The position numbers and the translations under genes were made by a program. Source: a virus. From it: a stretch of 54,585 nt of DNA. The stretch spans positions 1-54,585 of the IMG/VR virus record IMGVR_UViG_3300028384_000913; one strand, given 5' to 3'. Below, piece by piece: positions 21,631 through 31,073 of this stretch (position 1 is its first letter; the number at the start of each line of letters is the position of its first letter). Under the pieces are notes generated by a model. It was given only the letters and a program-made list of their open reading frames with translations. It was not told the origin of the DNA and did no database searches.

Positions 21631-22587
21631 ATGACAAAAATTTTATGTTCAGCTGACTGGCATATCAATCTTCACAAAAAGAAGGTTCCATACGAATGGC
21701 AAGTGGGTAGATTCCGTGAAATGTTCCGTAAGCTCATCGCACTTGAACAGTCGTGTGATGTGCATGTGATAGCTGGTGACATCTTTGATACTAAACCGCA
21801 ACCAGATGAAATCTCTCTGTTTTTGAGCTATATCAATTCGGTCACAATACCCACACTCATCATCCCAGGCAATCATGAAGCTACTAGAAAAGGAGAATCT
21901 TTCTTTGAACATCTTACTGAGAAGAATGCTATCAAAAATGAGAACGTCACTGTATATTGCAAGAATGGACGCTGTGATGTGGCTGGCGTCGGTTTCCAAA
22001 TGTATCCGTATGGGGAAATGCAGATGGATAACCTACCCACGTATACTGAAGGCGATATTCTGGTTACGCATATTAGAGGAGAGGTTCCACCCCATATTAC
22101 GCCAGAGTATGACTTTGATAAGCTCAAACCGTGGAAACTCATTCTTTTGGGTGACTTGCATTTTAATCATCGTTATGGTGATACAAATGCTTATTATCCT
22201 GGCTCTCCTCTGAACACCACCTTTGACCGTGATGAGACAAGAGAGTATGGAGTTGATATCTATGACTTTATAGACGATCAGAACTATTCCCGCTCATTTT
22301 ATGATCTAAATCTGCCAAAGCTGATACGTCGTAAGATTGCTGTTGGTGAGAAGATGATAGACGACGCAAAGCATCATGTAGTGTATGAAGTAACAGGATC
22401 GCTAGATCAACTTGCAAAGATTGAGAACTCAGAGCTGTTAGATAAAAAGATGGTTGAGAAGCCTGTTGAAGATTCTACGCTAGATCTCAAAGGCAAGTCA
22501 ACCTACGAAGAACTTGAAATCTATCTAAATCATATCAAAGTTGCTGATGTTGAGAAGATACTAGATGAATATAGATCTCTCTCTTAA
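21631..22587 (+). CDS. SbcD/Mre11-type nuclease subunit
   Basis: A metallophosphoesterase with the full nuclease motif set in order: C-S-A-D-W-H-I-N (motif I, Asp and His), A-G-D-I-F-D-T-K (II), P-G-N-H-E (III), V-T-H-I-R-G (IV) and L-G-D-L-H-F (V). Mre11/SbcD and T4 gp47/T5 D12 pair with the Rad50-like subunit to process DNA ends and hairpins. Length 318 is close to phage members. AGAGAG precedes ATG 21631. Unlike most phages, a PP-loop gene lies between it and its partner. Confidence 0.92.
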   Translation: MTKILCSADWHINLHKKKVPYEWQVGRFREMFRKLIALEQSCDVHVIAGDIFDTKPQPDEISLFLSYINSVTIPTLIIPGNHEATRKGESFFEHLTEKNAIKNENVTVYCKNGRCDVAGVGFQMYPYGEMQMDNLPTYTEGDILVTHIRGEVPPHITPEYDFDKLKPWKLILLGDLHFNHRYGDTNAYYPGSPLNTTFDRDETREYGVDIYDFIDDQNYSRSFYDLNLPKLIRRKIAVGEKMIDDAKHHVVYEVTGSLDQLAKIENSELLDKKMVEKPVEDSTLDLKGKSTYEELEIYLNHIKVADVEKILDEYRSLS

Positions 22588-23485
22588 TCGTGTTTACTGG
22601 GAGTATGTACAAAACAACTCTTGGCTTAGACCTGAATACTCATATCTATGTTCTTCTCTCATCCCGTCTATCGGAGTGAGAGCAACAGTACCCATCTATC
22701 GTAGGCGATCTAAAAGCTTCAAAAATGATTTATCACTCTTAGTCAAAGCATTTGTCGCAAAGTATGGCACAGACTATAATTTTGTGTTAGCGCTGTCTGG
22801 CGGTATAGACTCAGAAGTAACAGCTGAAACATTCTATGAACAAGGAGTGCCATTTCGTGCTGTTACACAGAGGCTGTTTAATGGCGAAAATGATCATGAC
22901 ATTATCTATGCCGCAAAGTATTGTAAAGACAGAAACATACCAATTAAAATAGTAAATCTGTCAGAAGAACAAATGCTGAAGAAAACAATACCAGACGCAG
23001 TAAAGCATGGACAGTTTACGCACTCTTATTCACAGATTGCTCTCTGCAATCTATTCAACTATGTAGATTCAAGGTGTGACATACTAATCTTCTCAGGTCA
23101 TAATCCAGATCTACACCCAGAGATAGGCATGGGTTGGTGGGAAGACTCTCCAAACATTGTAAAATATGCTAGAGCAAAAGATCATAAATTCTTTACCTTC
23201 ACTTCGTTAGAACCTATCTTTTGCCACTATGCGGCTAACTTTGACCAGACCCAGCCAGGTGACAAGAATAATGATTTTTTGTACGAAGCATTCCCACAAC
23301 TGACACGAAGAGTTAAAATGACAGGATGGGAAAAAGCTGATAATATAATAGGAAGATTAGAGGATAAAATTAGATCTTCAGCTGCCTATGATTATCAGTC
23401 TTTTATCACTTGGGAAGAATTGACAATGGCATATATGAGAAAGATATTTGTACAGAAAGGATTAGAAGGAAAATACTATGAGTAA
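22565..23485 (+). CDS. PP-loop ATP pyrophosphatase-like protein
   Basis: 306 residues. The P-P-loop S-G-G-I-D-S at 78-83 is the AMP-forming ATP-binding loop shared by asparagine synthetase, NAD synthetase, QueC, TilS and related enzymes. Later S-G-H-N-P-D-L-H-P is a likely second active-site region. The N-terminal 60 residues have no obvious glutaminase domain, so ammonia or another donor would be external. The family cannot be pinned down: asparagine-synthetase-like and QueC-like activities are both possible, but I see no QueC-type Cys cluster. Overlaps the SbcD gene by 23 bases and the SbcC gene by 8, so all three are translated together. Confidence 0.75.
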   Translation: MNIDLSLNRVYWEYVQNNSWLRPEYSYLCSSLIPSIGVRATVPIYRRRSKSFKNDLSLLVKAFVAKYGTDYNFVLALSGGIDSEVTAETFYEQGVPFRAVTQRLFNGENDHDIIYAAKYCKDRNIPIKIVNLSEEQMLKKTIPDAVKHGQFTHSYSQIALCNLFNYVDSRCDILIFSGHNPDLHPEIGMGWWEDSPNIVKYARAKDHKFFTFTSLEPIFCHYAANFDQTQPGDKNNDFLYEAFPQLTRRVKMTGWEKADNIIGRLEDKIRSSAAYDYQSFITWEELTMAYMRKIFVQKGLEGKYYE

Positions 23486-25304
23486 CATCACCCTAAAAAA
23501 GCTGAAGTTTTCTAATATGTTTTCATACGGCAAAACAAATGAAATCAGTTTAGACGGCAATAAGATAACACAGTTGACAGCCCCGAACGGTAGCGGTAAG
23601 TCATCAATTGCTATGATCATTCAAGAGATACTATTTAACAAGAATGTAAAAGGCATCAAAAAGACTGACATTCTTAACCGTTGGTCAAAAGAAAAGAACT
23701 GGTCAGGTAGTCTAACATTTAGCGTATTTCCACATGAGTATGAGGTCTCAGTAACTCGTTCAGGCGCACAAACAAAAGTAAAGCTGTTAGAGAACGGTGT
23801 TGATATATCAGACCACAAAGTGTTAGATACCTACAAAAAGATACAAGAGATAGTAGGCTTAGACTTTGAAGTGTTTTCTCAGCTCACATACCAGTCTTCT
23901 ACAGACCTATTAGAGTTCTTAAAAGCAACAGACTCAAACCGCAAGAAGTTTCTAATCAATCTTTTCAACCTAGAAAAGTATATCGAAATCGGTGATAAAG
24001 TAAAAGCAAAAGCTACACAGGTTGATAGAGAAACTGTTAAGCTGATGGGCGAACTAAAATCAATTGAAGATTTTCTAAAAGCTACAACTATACCAGAACA
24101 TCAAGAAGTTATGATAATGCCTACTGTAGACGAAACTCTACAGCAGCAGATTGGTGTCTTACAACAAGAAGTTGAAAACTACAACGAAACTTGTATGAAG
24201 ATAGACAAAAACAATATGTACCTATCAGAAAGAGATGCGTTAGTGTTCGAGGCAGGGTTGACAGAACCAGCTGAGTTTGAGTATTGGGACGAGTATCAAA
24301 CTTTAAAGCAAGATCTAGTTATGTTGAAGCGTGATATGGAACAACTAGAAAAAGATATAAGAAACGTCAACCTAAACGATACATGTTCAGCTTGTGGACA
24401 GACTATCGATATAACTCATCTTGAGCAGATCAAAACTCAGCAGGAAGAAAAGCTTGAACAAAAGACTTCAGTACATAAAGAAGGATTAGTAAAAGCTACT
24501 AAGTGGTCGAATGAGATAAAAGAAATTGATGCGGAAAAGAAAAAATACTCAGAAAACAAAAGAAACATTGAACGCTTTGAAACTTTATCTCAACTGATTG
24601 ATAATAATATTCCAAAAGAATACCCAGATATCGGTAATCTAAAAGAAAAGATCCAAACTCTACGCAGTAAATATAATGAACAAACGCAACTTACGAATGA
24701 CGCAGTAGAGCATAATCGTGGCGTATCAGCACATAACGCTAAGGTTGATGCACTTTTAGAACAAAAAGAAGAATTTTCTATTAGACAATCTGCTGTGAAA
24801 AGTGATAGTATTTCTAAACATGATCAGTTAAATTCTTTAAATATTCTTAAAAAAGCATTTTCTACGTCAGGAATAGTTGCTTTTAAATTAGAGAATTTGA
24901 CGAAAGAATTAGAGGTTTCAATAAACCATTACTTATCTCTTTTAAGTGATGGGCAGTTTCAAGTAGAGTTCAAATTAGATAAAGAAAAGCTGAATATCTC
25001 AGTTATCAACAACGGTATAGCAACTCCTATTGAGACTGTTTCTGGTGGAGAGTTTTCCAGAATCCAAACGTCTATATTATTAGCAATTCGTAGCCTGCTT
25101 TCTAAATTAGGTGGGAGCAGTGTGAATCTTTTATTCCTTGACGAGATAACAGGTGTACTCGATGACGAAGGAAAAGAAAAATTAATAGAGGTGCTTCAAG
25201 AAGAAGAGAATCTTAATGTGTTTCTGATTTCTCACGACTTCACACATCCTCTGATAAATAAAATTTCTATCGTCAAAGACGATAACATTAGTTCAATTCA
25301 GTAA
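23478..25304 (+). CDS. SbcC/Rad50-type ATPase subunit
   Basis: 608 residues, short for SbcC but usual for phage gp46/D13. Walker A A-P-N-G-S-G-K-S (36-43), long coiled coils with a zinc hook C-S-A-C-G (about 303-307), the ABC signature V-S-G-G-E-F (about 520) and Walker B L-L-F-L-D-E (about 553) followed by the switch H-D-F. With SbcD it forms the ATP-driven clamp that trims DNA ends for recombination and replication. It starts 8 bases inside the PP-loop gene. The codon use and AT content match its neighbours. Confidence 0.93.
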   Translation: MSNITLKKLKFSNMFSYGKTNEISLDGNKITQLTAPNGSGKSSIAMIIQEILFNKNVKGIKKTDILNRWSKEKNWSGSLTFSVFPHEYEVSVTRSGAQTKVKLLENGVDISDHKVLDTYKKIQEIVGLDFEVFSQLTYQSSTDLLEFLKATDSNRKKFLINLFNLEKYIEIGDKVKAKATQVDRETVKLMGELKSIEDFLKATTIPEHQEVMIMPTVDETLQQQIGVLQQEVENYNETCMKIDKNNMYLSERDALVFEAGLTEPAEFEYWDEYQTLKQDLVMLKRDMEQLEKDIRNVNLNDTCSACGQTIDITHLEQIKTQQEEKLEQKTSVHKEGLVKATKWSNEIKEIDAEKKKYSENKRNIERFETLSQLIDNNIPKEYPDIGNLKEKIQTLRSKYNEQTQLTNDAVEHNRGVSAHNAKVDALLEQKEEFSIRQSAVKSDSISKHDQLNSLNILKKAFSTSGIVAFKLENLTKELEVSINHYLSLLSDGQFQVEFKLDKEKLNISVINNGIATPIETVSGGEFSRIQTSILLAIRSLLSKLGGSSVNLLFLDEITGVLDDEGKEKLIEVLQEEENLNVFLISHDFTHPLINKISIVKDDNISSIQ

Positions 25305-25313
25305 GGAAAAATT

Positions 25314-27614
25314 ATGACACAAGTAGTTAAACGCGACGGCACTCGCGAAGAATTAAATATTGAAAAGTTACACAAAGTAGTTTTCTATGCATGTGAAAAT
25401 ATTAACGGTGTTAGTCCAAGTGAAGTAGAGATTAAAAGTCAGATTCAATTCTTTGACGGTATTCAAACTTCAGATGTTCAAGAAACACTCATTAAATCAG
25501 CTGCTGACCTTATTAGTGAAGAAACTCCAAACTATCAGTGGGTAGCAGGTAGGCTTATCAACTATCATTTACGTAAAATGGTTTATGGCCAATTTGAGCC
25601 TATGTCTCTACTTGACCTTATTAAGAAAAATGTTGATCTAGGTTTTTATGACGCACAAATATTAGATACTTATAGCAGAGCAGAATTTAATAAGCTGAAT
25701 AAGTATATTAAGCATGATAGAGATGATACCCTTACCTACGCTGCTATGGAGCAGTTCAGAGGTAAATATTTAGTTCAGAATCGTGTAACTAGAGAAATTT
25801 TTGAAACTCCGCAAATGGCTTATATGCTGATTGCGATGACACTTTTTCAGTCTTATCCAGCAGAAACAAGATTGAAGTGGGTGAAAGATTACTATGACGC
25901 AATCTCTACTTTTGATATCAGTCTGCCTACTCCTGTTATGGCGGGGGTACGAACTCCACAAAGACAGTTTAGCTCATGCGTACTCATTGAAACGGACGAC
26001 TCGCTTGATAGCATTAATGCTACTACTAGCAGTATTGTTAAGTATGTTTCTCAAAAAGCAGGTATTGGGATCGGAGCAGGTAGAATTAGAGCACTTGGTA
26101 GCCCCATCCGAAGTGGTGACGCCTATCATACCGGAGTCATACCTTTCTACAAGATGTTCCAGTCAGCTACTAGAAGCTGTAGTCAAGGCGGCGTGCGAAA
26201 CGGAGCCGCTACACTGTATTATCCTATCTGGCACCTTGAAGTCGAGGACCTGCTCGTGCTTAAAAACAATAAAGGAACCGAGGATAACAGAGTCAGACAC
26301 ATGGATTACGGTGTGCAGTTCAACAAACTAATGTATGAACGTTTATTAACAGGAGGTGATATTACACTGTTTTCACCAAGTGACGTTCCAGGATTGTATG
26401 AAGCCTTTTTTGAGGATCAAGATCAATTCAAATATCTGTATGAAAAAGCAGAAGTACATCCGAACATTCGCAAAAAAACTATTCCAGCAATTGAGCTGTT
26501 CAGTATGTTTATGGAAGAACGTAAAAATACAGGACGCATTTATCTGATGAATGTAGATCACGCTAATACTCACTCTTCTTTTAACGAAAAAGAAGCTCCT
26601 GTAAGACAGTCAAACCTGTGTTGTGAAATCAATCTTCCTACTAAACCGCTAAACGACTTTAACGATGAGGAAGGTGAGATAGCACTTTGTACGCTCAGTG
26701 CTATTAATTGGGGTAAAATTACTAATCCAGAAGATTTTGAAAAGCCATGTGAGCTTGCGGTACGTGGTCTAGATGCCTTGTTAGACTATCAAAATTACCC
26801 AGTTAAAGCAGCTGAAATAGCTACAAGGCATAGACGTCCCTTGGGTATTGGAATTATTAACTTAGCGTACTGGTTAGCAAAGAATGGTACAACATATGAA
26901 AATCCAGATCTAGAATTACTCGATGAATACGCCGAGTCATGGTCTTACTATTTAATCAAAGCAAGCTGTGACCTGGCAAAGGAAAAAGGTGCTCCAAGCG
27001 GTTCTGCCGAGACTAAGTACCAACAAGGCATTGTACCTATTGATACTCGTAAAGAAGACGTAGATGAGCTTGTTACTTATACAGAACGTTTAGACTGGGA
27101 AGGTTTACGTGAAGATCTAAGAAATAACGGTATACGTAATTCTACTGTAATGGCTCTGATGCCTTCTGAAACTTCTGCTCAGATAGCGAACGCAACAAAC
27201 GGAATTGAGCCGCCACGTTCTTTTGTCTCTGTAAAGCAGTCTAAAGACGGAGTTTTGAAGCAAGTAGTTCCTGGTATTCATAAGCTAAGAACTAAATATA
27301 ATCTATTATGGGATCAAAAGTCTCCCGAAGGTTATTTGAAAATTTGTGCTATTTTACAAAAATATATTGATCAAGGTATTAGTGTAAACACTAGTTACAA
27401 CCCACAATACTTTGAAGACGAAAAAATACCGATGAGTACTATGATCCAGCACTTGTTAATGTTCTATAAGTACGGCGGTAAACAGTTGTACTACTTTAAT
27501 ACCTTTGATGGTCAGGGCGAGATTGACTTATCAAAATTAGATGATGAAAAAACAAGAGACGATTTTGACACACAGGAAGAGTATGACGACTACTGTGAAA
27601 GCTGTGTGCTATAA
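25314..27614 (+). CDS. nrdA: Ribonucleotide reductase class Ia, alpha subunit
   Basis: Makes deoxynucleotides from ribonucleoside diphosphates. N-terminal ATP cone (about 1-95) with V-V-K-R-D-G-T-R, then the barrel: S-S-C-V-L-I (catalytic Cys near 222), N-L-C-C-E-I-N-L-P (the Asn-Cys-Glu active site near 440), P-S-E-T-S-A-Q-I-A-N-A-T-N near 620, and a C-terminal C-E-S-C-V-L that takes electrons from glutaredoxin or thioredoxin. The ATP cone means dATP inhibition may be kept. Length 766 matches E. coli NrdA (761). AAGGAAAAATT precedes the ATG. Works with NrdB and the glutaredoxin downstream. Confidence 0.96.
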   Translation: MTQVVKRDGTREELNIEKLHKVVFYACENINGVSPSEVEIKSQIQFFDGIQTSDVQETLIKSAADLISEETPNYQWVAGRLINYHLRKMVYGQFEPMSLLDLIKKNVDLGFYDAQILDTYSRAEFNKLNKYIKHDRDDTLTYAAMEQFRGKYLVQNRVTREIFETPQMAYMLIAMTLFQSYPAETRLKWVKDYYDAISTFDISLPTPVMAGVRTPQRQFSSCVLIETDDSLDSINATTSSIVKYVSQKAGIGIGAGRIRALGSPIRSGDAYHTGVIPFYKMFQSATRSCSQGGVRNGAATLYYPIWHLEVEDLLVLKNNKGTEDNRVRHMDYGVQFNKLMYERLLTGGDITLFSPSDVPGLYEAFFEDQDQFKYLYEKAEVHPNIRKKTIPAIELFSMFMEERKNTGRIYLMNVDHANTHSSFNEKEAPVRQSNLCCEINLPTKPLNDFNDEEGEIALCTLSAINWGKITNPEDFEKPCELAVRGLDALLDYQNYPVKAAEIATRHRRPLGIGIINLAYWLAKNGTTYENPDLELLDEYAESWSYYLIKASCDLAKEKGAPSGSAETKYQQGIVPIDTRKEDVDELVTYTERLDWEGLREDLRNNGIRNSTVMALMPSETSAQIANATNGIEPPRSFVSVKQSKDGVLKQVVPGIHKLRTKYNLLWDQKSPEGYLKICAILQKYIDQGISVNTSYNPQYFEDEKIPMSTMIQHLLMFYKYGGKQLYYFNTFDGQGEIDLSKLDDEKTRDDFDTQEEYDDYCESCVL

Positions 27615-27623
27615 GGAAAGAAA

Positions 27624-28799
27624 ATGACAGTATTAAACAAAACCTCAACAGATCATACCCAAGCTAAAATGTTTTTTGACGAGCCACTTGGTATGCAAAG
27701 ATTCGATACGCTAAAATATAGAGCTTTCGATAAATTAACAGATAAACAACTTGGCTTCTTCTGGAGACCAGAGGAAGTAGATATCTTGCGCGATGCAAGT
27801 GATTTCAAAAATCTAACTGAACATGAACAGCACATCTTTACATCAAACCTAAAAAGACAGATCGTGTTGGACTCTGTACAAGGACGTGCGCCTGCTGAGT
27901 CATTTGGTTCTATTGTCGGGCTTCCAGAATTAGAAAACTGGATTATCACATGGACATTTAGTGAAACAATTCACTCACGTTCGTATACGCATATTATTCG
28001 TAATATCTACCCTAATCCTTCTAAGGTGTTTGATGAAATGATGGATATCAGTGAGATTGTTGATTGTGCTGATTCTATCTCTAAGCACTATGATGAGTTA
28101 ATTGAGAAAACTAAATACTATCAACTACTAGGTGAAGGTAAGCATATGATCTCTACCACAGGAGAAACAACCTATGTAGACGGTAAGCCTGAAATGGTAC
28201 AACACAGTACAGAAACAGTTAATATAGATCTATATGAACTCAAGAAGCTATTATATCTATGTATTGCTAGTGTGAATATTCTTGAAGGTGTTCGTTTCTA
28301 CGTATCATTCGCATGTTCGTGGGCTTTTGCTGAACTAAAAAAGATGGAAGGTAACGCTAAGATTATTAAGTTGATTGCTCGTGACGAGAATGTACATCTT
28401 GGCTCTACGCAGCAAATATTGAAACTGTTACCACAAGATGATCCAGATTTTGTGAAGATTGCAAAAGAGTGTGAACAAGACGTAATTCAAATGTTTGTAG
28501 AAGCAGTAGACCAAGAAAAGGCCTGGGCAGAATACTTATTCAAAGACGGTTCAATGATTGGCTTGAATGCCCAGCTCTTATCTGAATATATTGAGTGGAT
28601 TGCTAATAAACGTATGACAGCTATTGGTGTAGCTTCTCCATACAAAGTACCAAGAGCAAACCCACTTCCTTGGACTCAGCAGTGGATTAGTGGTGCGGAA
28701 GTACAAGTCGCACCTCAAGAAACAGAAATCTCTAGTTATGTAATTGGAGGAACAAAACAAGACGTATCTAAAGATACATTCAAAGGATTTAGTCTATGA
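27624..28799 (+). CDS. nrdB: Ribonucleotide reductase class Ia, beta subunit
   Basis: Supplies the tyrosyl radical for NrdA. The di-iron ligands lie in W-T-F-S-E-T-I-H (Glu, His), G-V-R-F-Y-V-S-F and R-D-E-N-V-H (Glu, His); the radical Tyr is in H-S-R-S-Y-T-H, the E. coli Tyr122 position, so it is a class Ia and not a tyrosine-less type. Length 391 against about 376. The C-terminus ends K-G-F-S-L, the tail that docks on NrdA. AAGGAAAGAAA before the ATG; ATGA overlap with the MazG gene. Confidence 0.96.
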   Translation: MTVLNKTSTDHTQAKMFFDEPLGMQRFDTLKYRAFDKLTDKQLGFFWRPEEVDILRDASDFKNLTEHEQHIFTSNLKRQIVLDSVQGRAPAESFGSIVGLPELENWIITWTFSETIHSRSYTHIIRNIYPNPSKVFDEMMDISEIVDCADSISKHYDELIEKTKYYQLLGEGKHMISTTGETTYVDGKPEMVQHSTETVNIDLYELKKLLYLCIASVNILEGVRFYVSFACSWAFAELKKMEGNAKIIKLIARDENVHLGSTQQILKLLPQDDPDFVKIAKECEQDVIQMFVEAVDQEKAWAEYLFKDGSMIGLNAQLLSEYIEWIANKRMTAIGVASPYKVPRANPLPWTQQWISGAEVQVAPQETEISSYVIGGTKQDVSKDTFKGFSL

Positions 28800-29200
28800 T
28801 TGATCTAAATAAATATATGGATTTTGTAAAACAAGTCACATCTGCAGAATCTAATAATACTAACCACTTAACTAGAACTCTAGTTGATCTTGATAATAAA
28901 ACTGATGTTAATTTAGCCCTATTATTAACTGGAGCTATCGGTATGGCTTCTGAAGGAGGAGAGTTTAGTGAAATTGTTAAAAAATGTATTTTTCAAGGTA
29001 AACCATTGGATGAAGATACAGTATTCCATGCTAAAAGAGAACTCGGTGATATTATGTGGTATTGGATTAATGCTTGTCGTGCTTTGGGCTTGGACCCAAA
29101 CGATGTAGTTGCTGAGAACGTAAACAAACTCAAAGCGAGATATCCTGGAGGTGAGTTTGACGTACACTACTCAGAAAATCGTAAAGAAGGAGATTTATAA
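28796..29200 (+). CDS. mazG: MazG-like nucleotide pyrophosphohydrolase
   Basis: 134 residues, one MazG domain: E-G-G-E-F-S-E-I-V-K-K (metal-binding Glu pair), R-E-L-G-D-I-M-W-Y (second metal motif), and N-K-L-K-A-R-Y-P-G-G-E-F. The family hydrolyses (d)NTPs or ppGpp-like nucleotides; phage copies may sanitise the pool or dampen the host stringent response. Coupled to nrdB through ATGA and to the glutaredoxin gene through TAATG, so it belongs to the nucleotide-pool operon. Confidence 0.88.
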   Translation: MIDLNKYMDFVKQVTSAESNNTNHLTRTLVDLDNKTDVNLALLLTGAIGMASEGGEFSEIVKKCIFQGKPLDEDTVFHAKRELGDIMWYWINACRALGLDPNDVVAENVNKLKARYPGGEFDVHYSENRKEGDL

Positions 29201-29439
29201 TGCAAGCTACCATGTGGAGTAAGACATCTTGTCCTTATTGTAAAATGGCTGAAGAAGAACTTACTAAAAGAGGATTTTCTTTACATATTAAATATATTGG
29301 TGAACATGGAATTACCAAACAAGATTTATTAAATGTAGTACCCGATGCTCGCACAGTTCCACAAATTTTTATTGAGGATGTTCACATAGGAGGTTATACT
29401 GAATTAATGAAGTATTTCACTTCAGAACAAAATCAATAA
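29200..29439 (+). CDS. Glutaredoxin
   Basis: 79 residues with the dithiol active site C-P-Y-C (residues 11-14), the cis-proline T-V-P-Q-I-F and the G-G-Y glutathione-binding turn. It is the likely reductant of NrdA in this operon. Overlaps the mazG stop. Confidence 0.93.
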   Translation: MQATMWSKTSCPYCKMAEEELTKRGFSLHIKYIGEHGITKQDLLNVVPDARTVPQIFIEDVHIGGYTELMKYFTSEQNQ

Positions 29440-29450
29440 AGGAGATTTAC

Positions 29451-30152
29451 TTGCCGAACGGAAACGGTAATGGTAAACACCATCTAAAACGTGTCAGAAT
29501 TGACGACCTACTTACTTTCTCACCTATAACTAAAAACCAAGAAAAAACCTTTTCAGCATATAAAAACGGAGACCACTTACTTCTTCACGGAATTGCAGGT
29601 ACAGGTAAAACTTTTATGAGCCTGTACCTAGCCCTAGAAGAGGTGCTTGATCCTTCTAGTGTTTATGACGATGTTTTCATTGTAAGATCAGCAGTAACAA
29701 CCCGTGATATAGGCTTCCTGCCTGGTGATGAACAAGAAAAAGTATCAATATACGAAGCTCCGTACAGATCAATCTGTAGGGAGCTTTTTGGTATGAAAGA
29801 CTCTTATGATTCTCTCAAACAGCAGAACAACGTCAAGTTTATGAGTACTTCTTTTATCAGGGGGATAACAATAAATAACGCTGTCCTTATCGTGGATGAA
29901 TGTCAGAACTTGAATTTTCATGAGCTTGATAGTATAATCACAAGAGTTGGAAAAAATAGTAAAGTTATATTTTGTGGAGACTATACGCAAACTGACTTGA
30001 CTAGAGAAAATGATAGAAATGGTATACAGAAATTCATGCGAATTCTGAAAGAGATACCAAGTTTCACAACTGTTGAATTTGAGATTGATGATATCGTAAG
30101 AAGTGATTTCTTAAAAGAGTATATTATCAGAAAATATAAGCTAGGTTATTAA
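29451..30152 (+). CDS. phoH: PhoH-like ATPase
   Basis: A single P-loop domain: Walker A G-I-A-G-T-G-K-T (about 46-53), F-I-V-R-S-A-V after strand 2, G-D-E-Q-E-K and Walker B L-I-V-D-E-C-Q-N (about 145). The F-C-G-D-Y-T-Q-T sensor motif and a late R-S-D-F follow. PhoH proteins are common in marine phages; their reaction is not firmly known. The start is TTG, with AGGAG about 7 bases before it. At 233 residues it is compact. Confidence 0.88.
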   Translation: MPNGNGNGKHHLKRVRIDDLLTFSPITKNQEKTFSAYKNGDHLLLHGIAGTGKTFMSLYLALEEVLDPSSVYDDVFIVRSAVTTRDIGFLPGDEQEKVSIYEAPYRSICRELFGMKDSYDSLKQQNNVKFMSTSFIRGITINNAVLIVDECQNLNFHELDSIITRVGKNSKVIFCGDYTQTDLTRENDRNGIQKFMRILKEIPSFTTVEFEIDDIVRSDFLKEYIIRKYKLGY

Positions 30153-31073
30153 ATGCTAAAAACTGGACTACCTAATAATAAAGCAAAACCTTTTGGTGGT
30201 GCGTATAGCGTACACGATAAAGAACAAGTAGAATATTTAAACGAGTTAATTCAAAATTACTCTAATTACTCAACAGATATAAATTATACTAAACATTCAT
30301 TTTTTGATACTTACTTAGAATGGATGGCTAGTACTCATGATTTAGTCGGTTTTGATGAATACACTGAATGTTGCTTTACAAACGGTACTACAGAATCATT
30401 TACTAACTTTTATCTTAGGTATAAGGATACTAAGAGGCTGAGATTGATCAAAGGTGATTATTTTTATCACAAAATGACTCAAAAACTTTACTTCCAAGAA
30501 CCTGATAACTTTGCATGGTTTCATGACGATGATCTGCGTGAAGGTGACATCCTAGTTATGAGTTGTCCTTTTTCAGATTCTGGAGACCTGTACCCAGACC
30601 TTGAAAGTATCCTTATTACCTGCGATAACAAGAATATTCCAGTAATGCTTGATTTAGCTTATATTAATATAGCTAAAAATTTTTCAATTAATTTAGATCA
30701 TAAATGTATAGAATATTTAGTATCCTCTCTATCAAAAGCTTTTCCTCTAGAAACTCATAGAGTAGGAATACGTATCCAAAAAACAAAGTTTGAAGATCCT
30801 TTATATGTAGTAAATGAAGATGGTCATAATTATTTTAATCATATGAGTGTCTATTTAGGTAACTTTATGATGCAAGAATTCCCTGCTAACTATATTGTAA
30901 ACAAATATGAACAAGCACAAGAATATTGGTGTAGTAAACTTGACGTGAAGCCTTCTAAATGTGTAATATTTGGAATTGATACAAAAGGTTTATTTCAAGA
31001 ATATAGCAGAGGATTAGAAAATAATAGACTATGCTTTTCAAGGGTTTGGGATGGAAGGATGACAATTGATTAA
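30153..31073 (+). CDS. PLP-dependent aminotransferase-like protein
   Basis: 306 residues, compact for a fold-type I aminotransferase (about 380). Seen: F-T-N-G-T-T-E-S-F (75-83, phosphate-binding loop region), V-M-L-D-L-A-Y (Asp167 would hold the pyridine nitrogen, Tyr170 the ring oxygen), V-S-S-L-S-K-A-F (Lys195, Schiff-base lysine) and H-R-V-G-I-R (Arg203). All are in the right order and spacing. The final small domain is short, so either the enzyme is minimal or its substrate is unusual (for example attached to a carrier or protein). Next to a 2OG oxygenase-like gene with an 8-base overlap; a shared pathway is inferred. Confidence 0.75.
   Translation: MLKTGLPNNKAKPFGGAYSVHDKEQVEYLNELIQNYSNYSTDINYTKHSFFDTYLEWMASTHDLVGFDEYTECCFTNGTTESFTNFYLRYKDTKRLRLIKGDYFYHKMTQKLYFQEPDNFAWFHDDDLREGDILVMSCPFSDSGDLYPDLESILITCDNKNIPVMLDLAYINIAKNFSINLDHKCIEYLVSSLSKAFPLETHRVGIRIQKTKFEDPLYVVNEDGHNYFNHMSVYLGNFMMQEFPANYIVNKYEQAQEYWCSKLDVKPSKCVIFGIDTKGLFQEYSRGLENNRLCFSRVWDGRMTID

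Noticed and set aside
22565-23485. Firm assignment of the PP-loop protein as QueC (7-deazaguanine DNA modification)
   Set aside because: No QueC-type zinc Cys cluster is visible and no QueD, QueE or FolE partner is nearby; radical SAM enzyme 1 does not have an obvious QueE layout.
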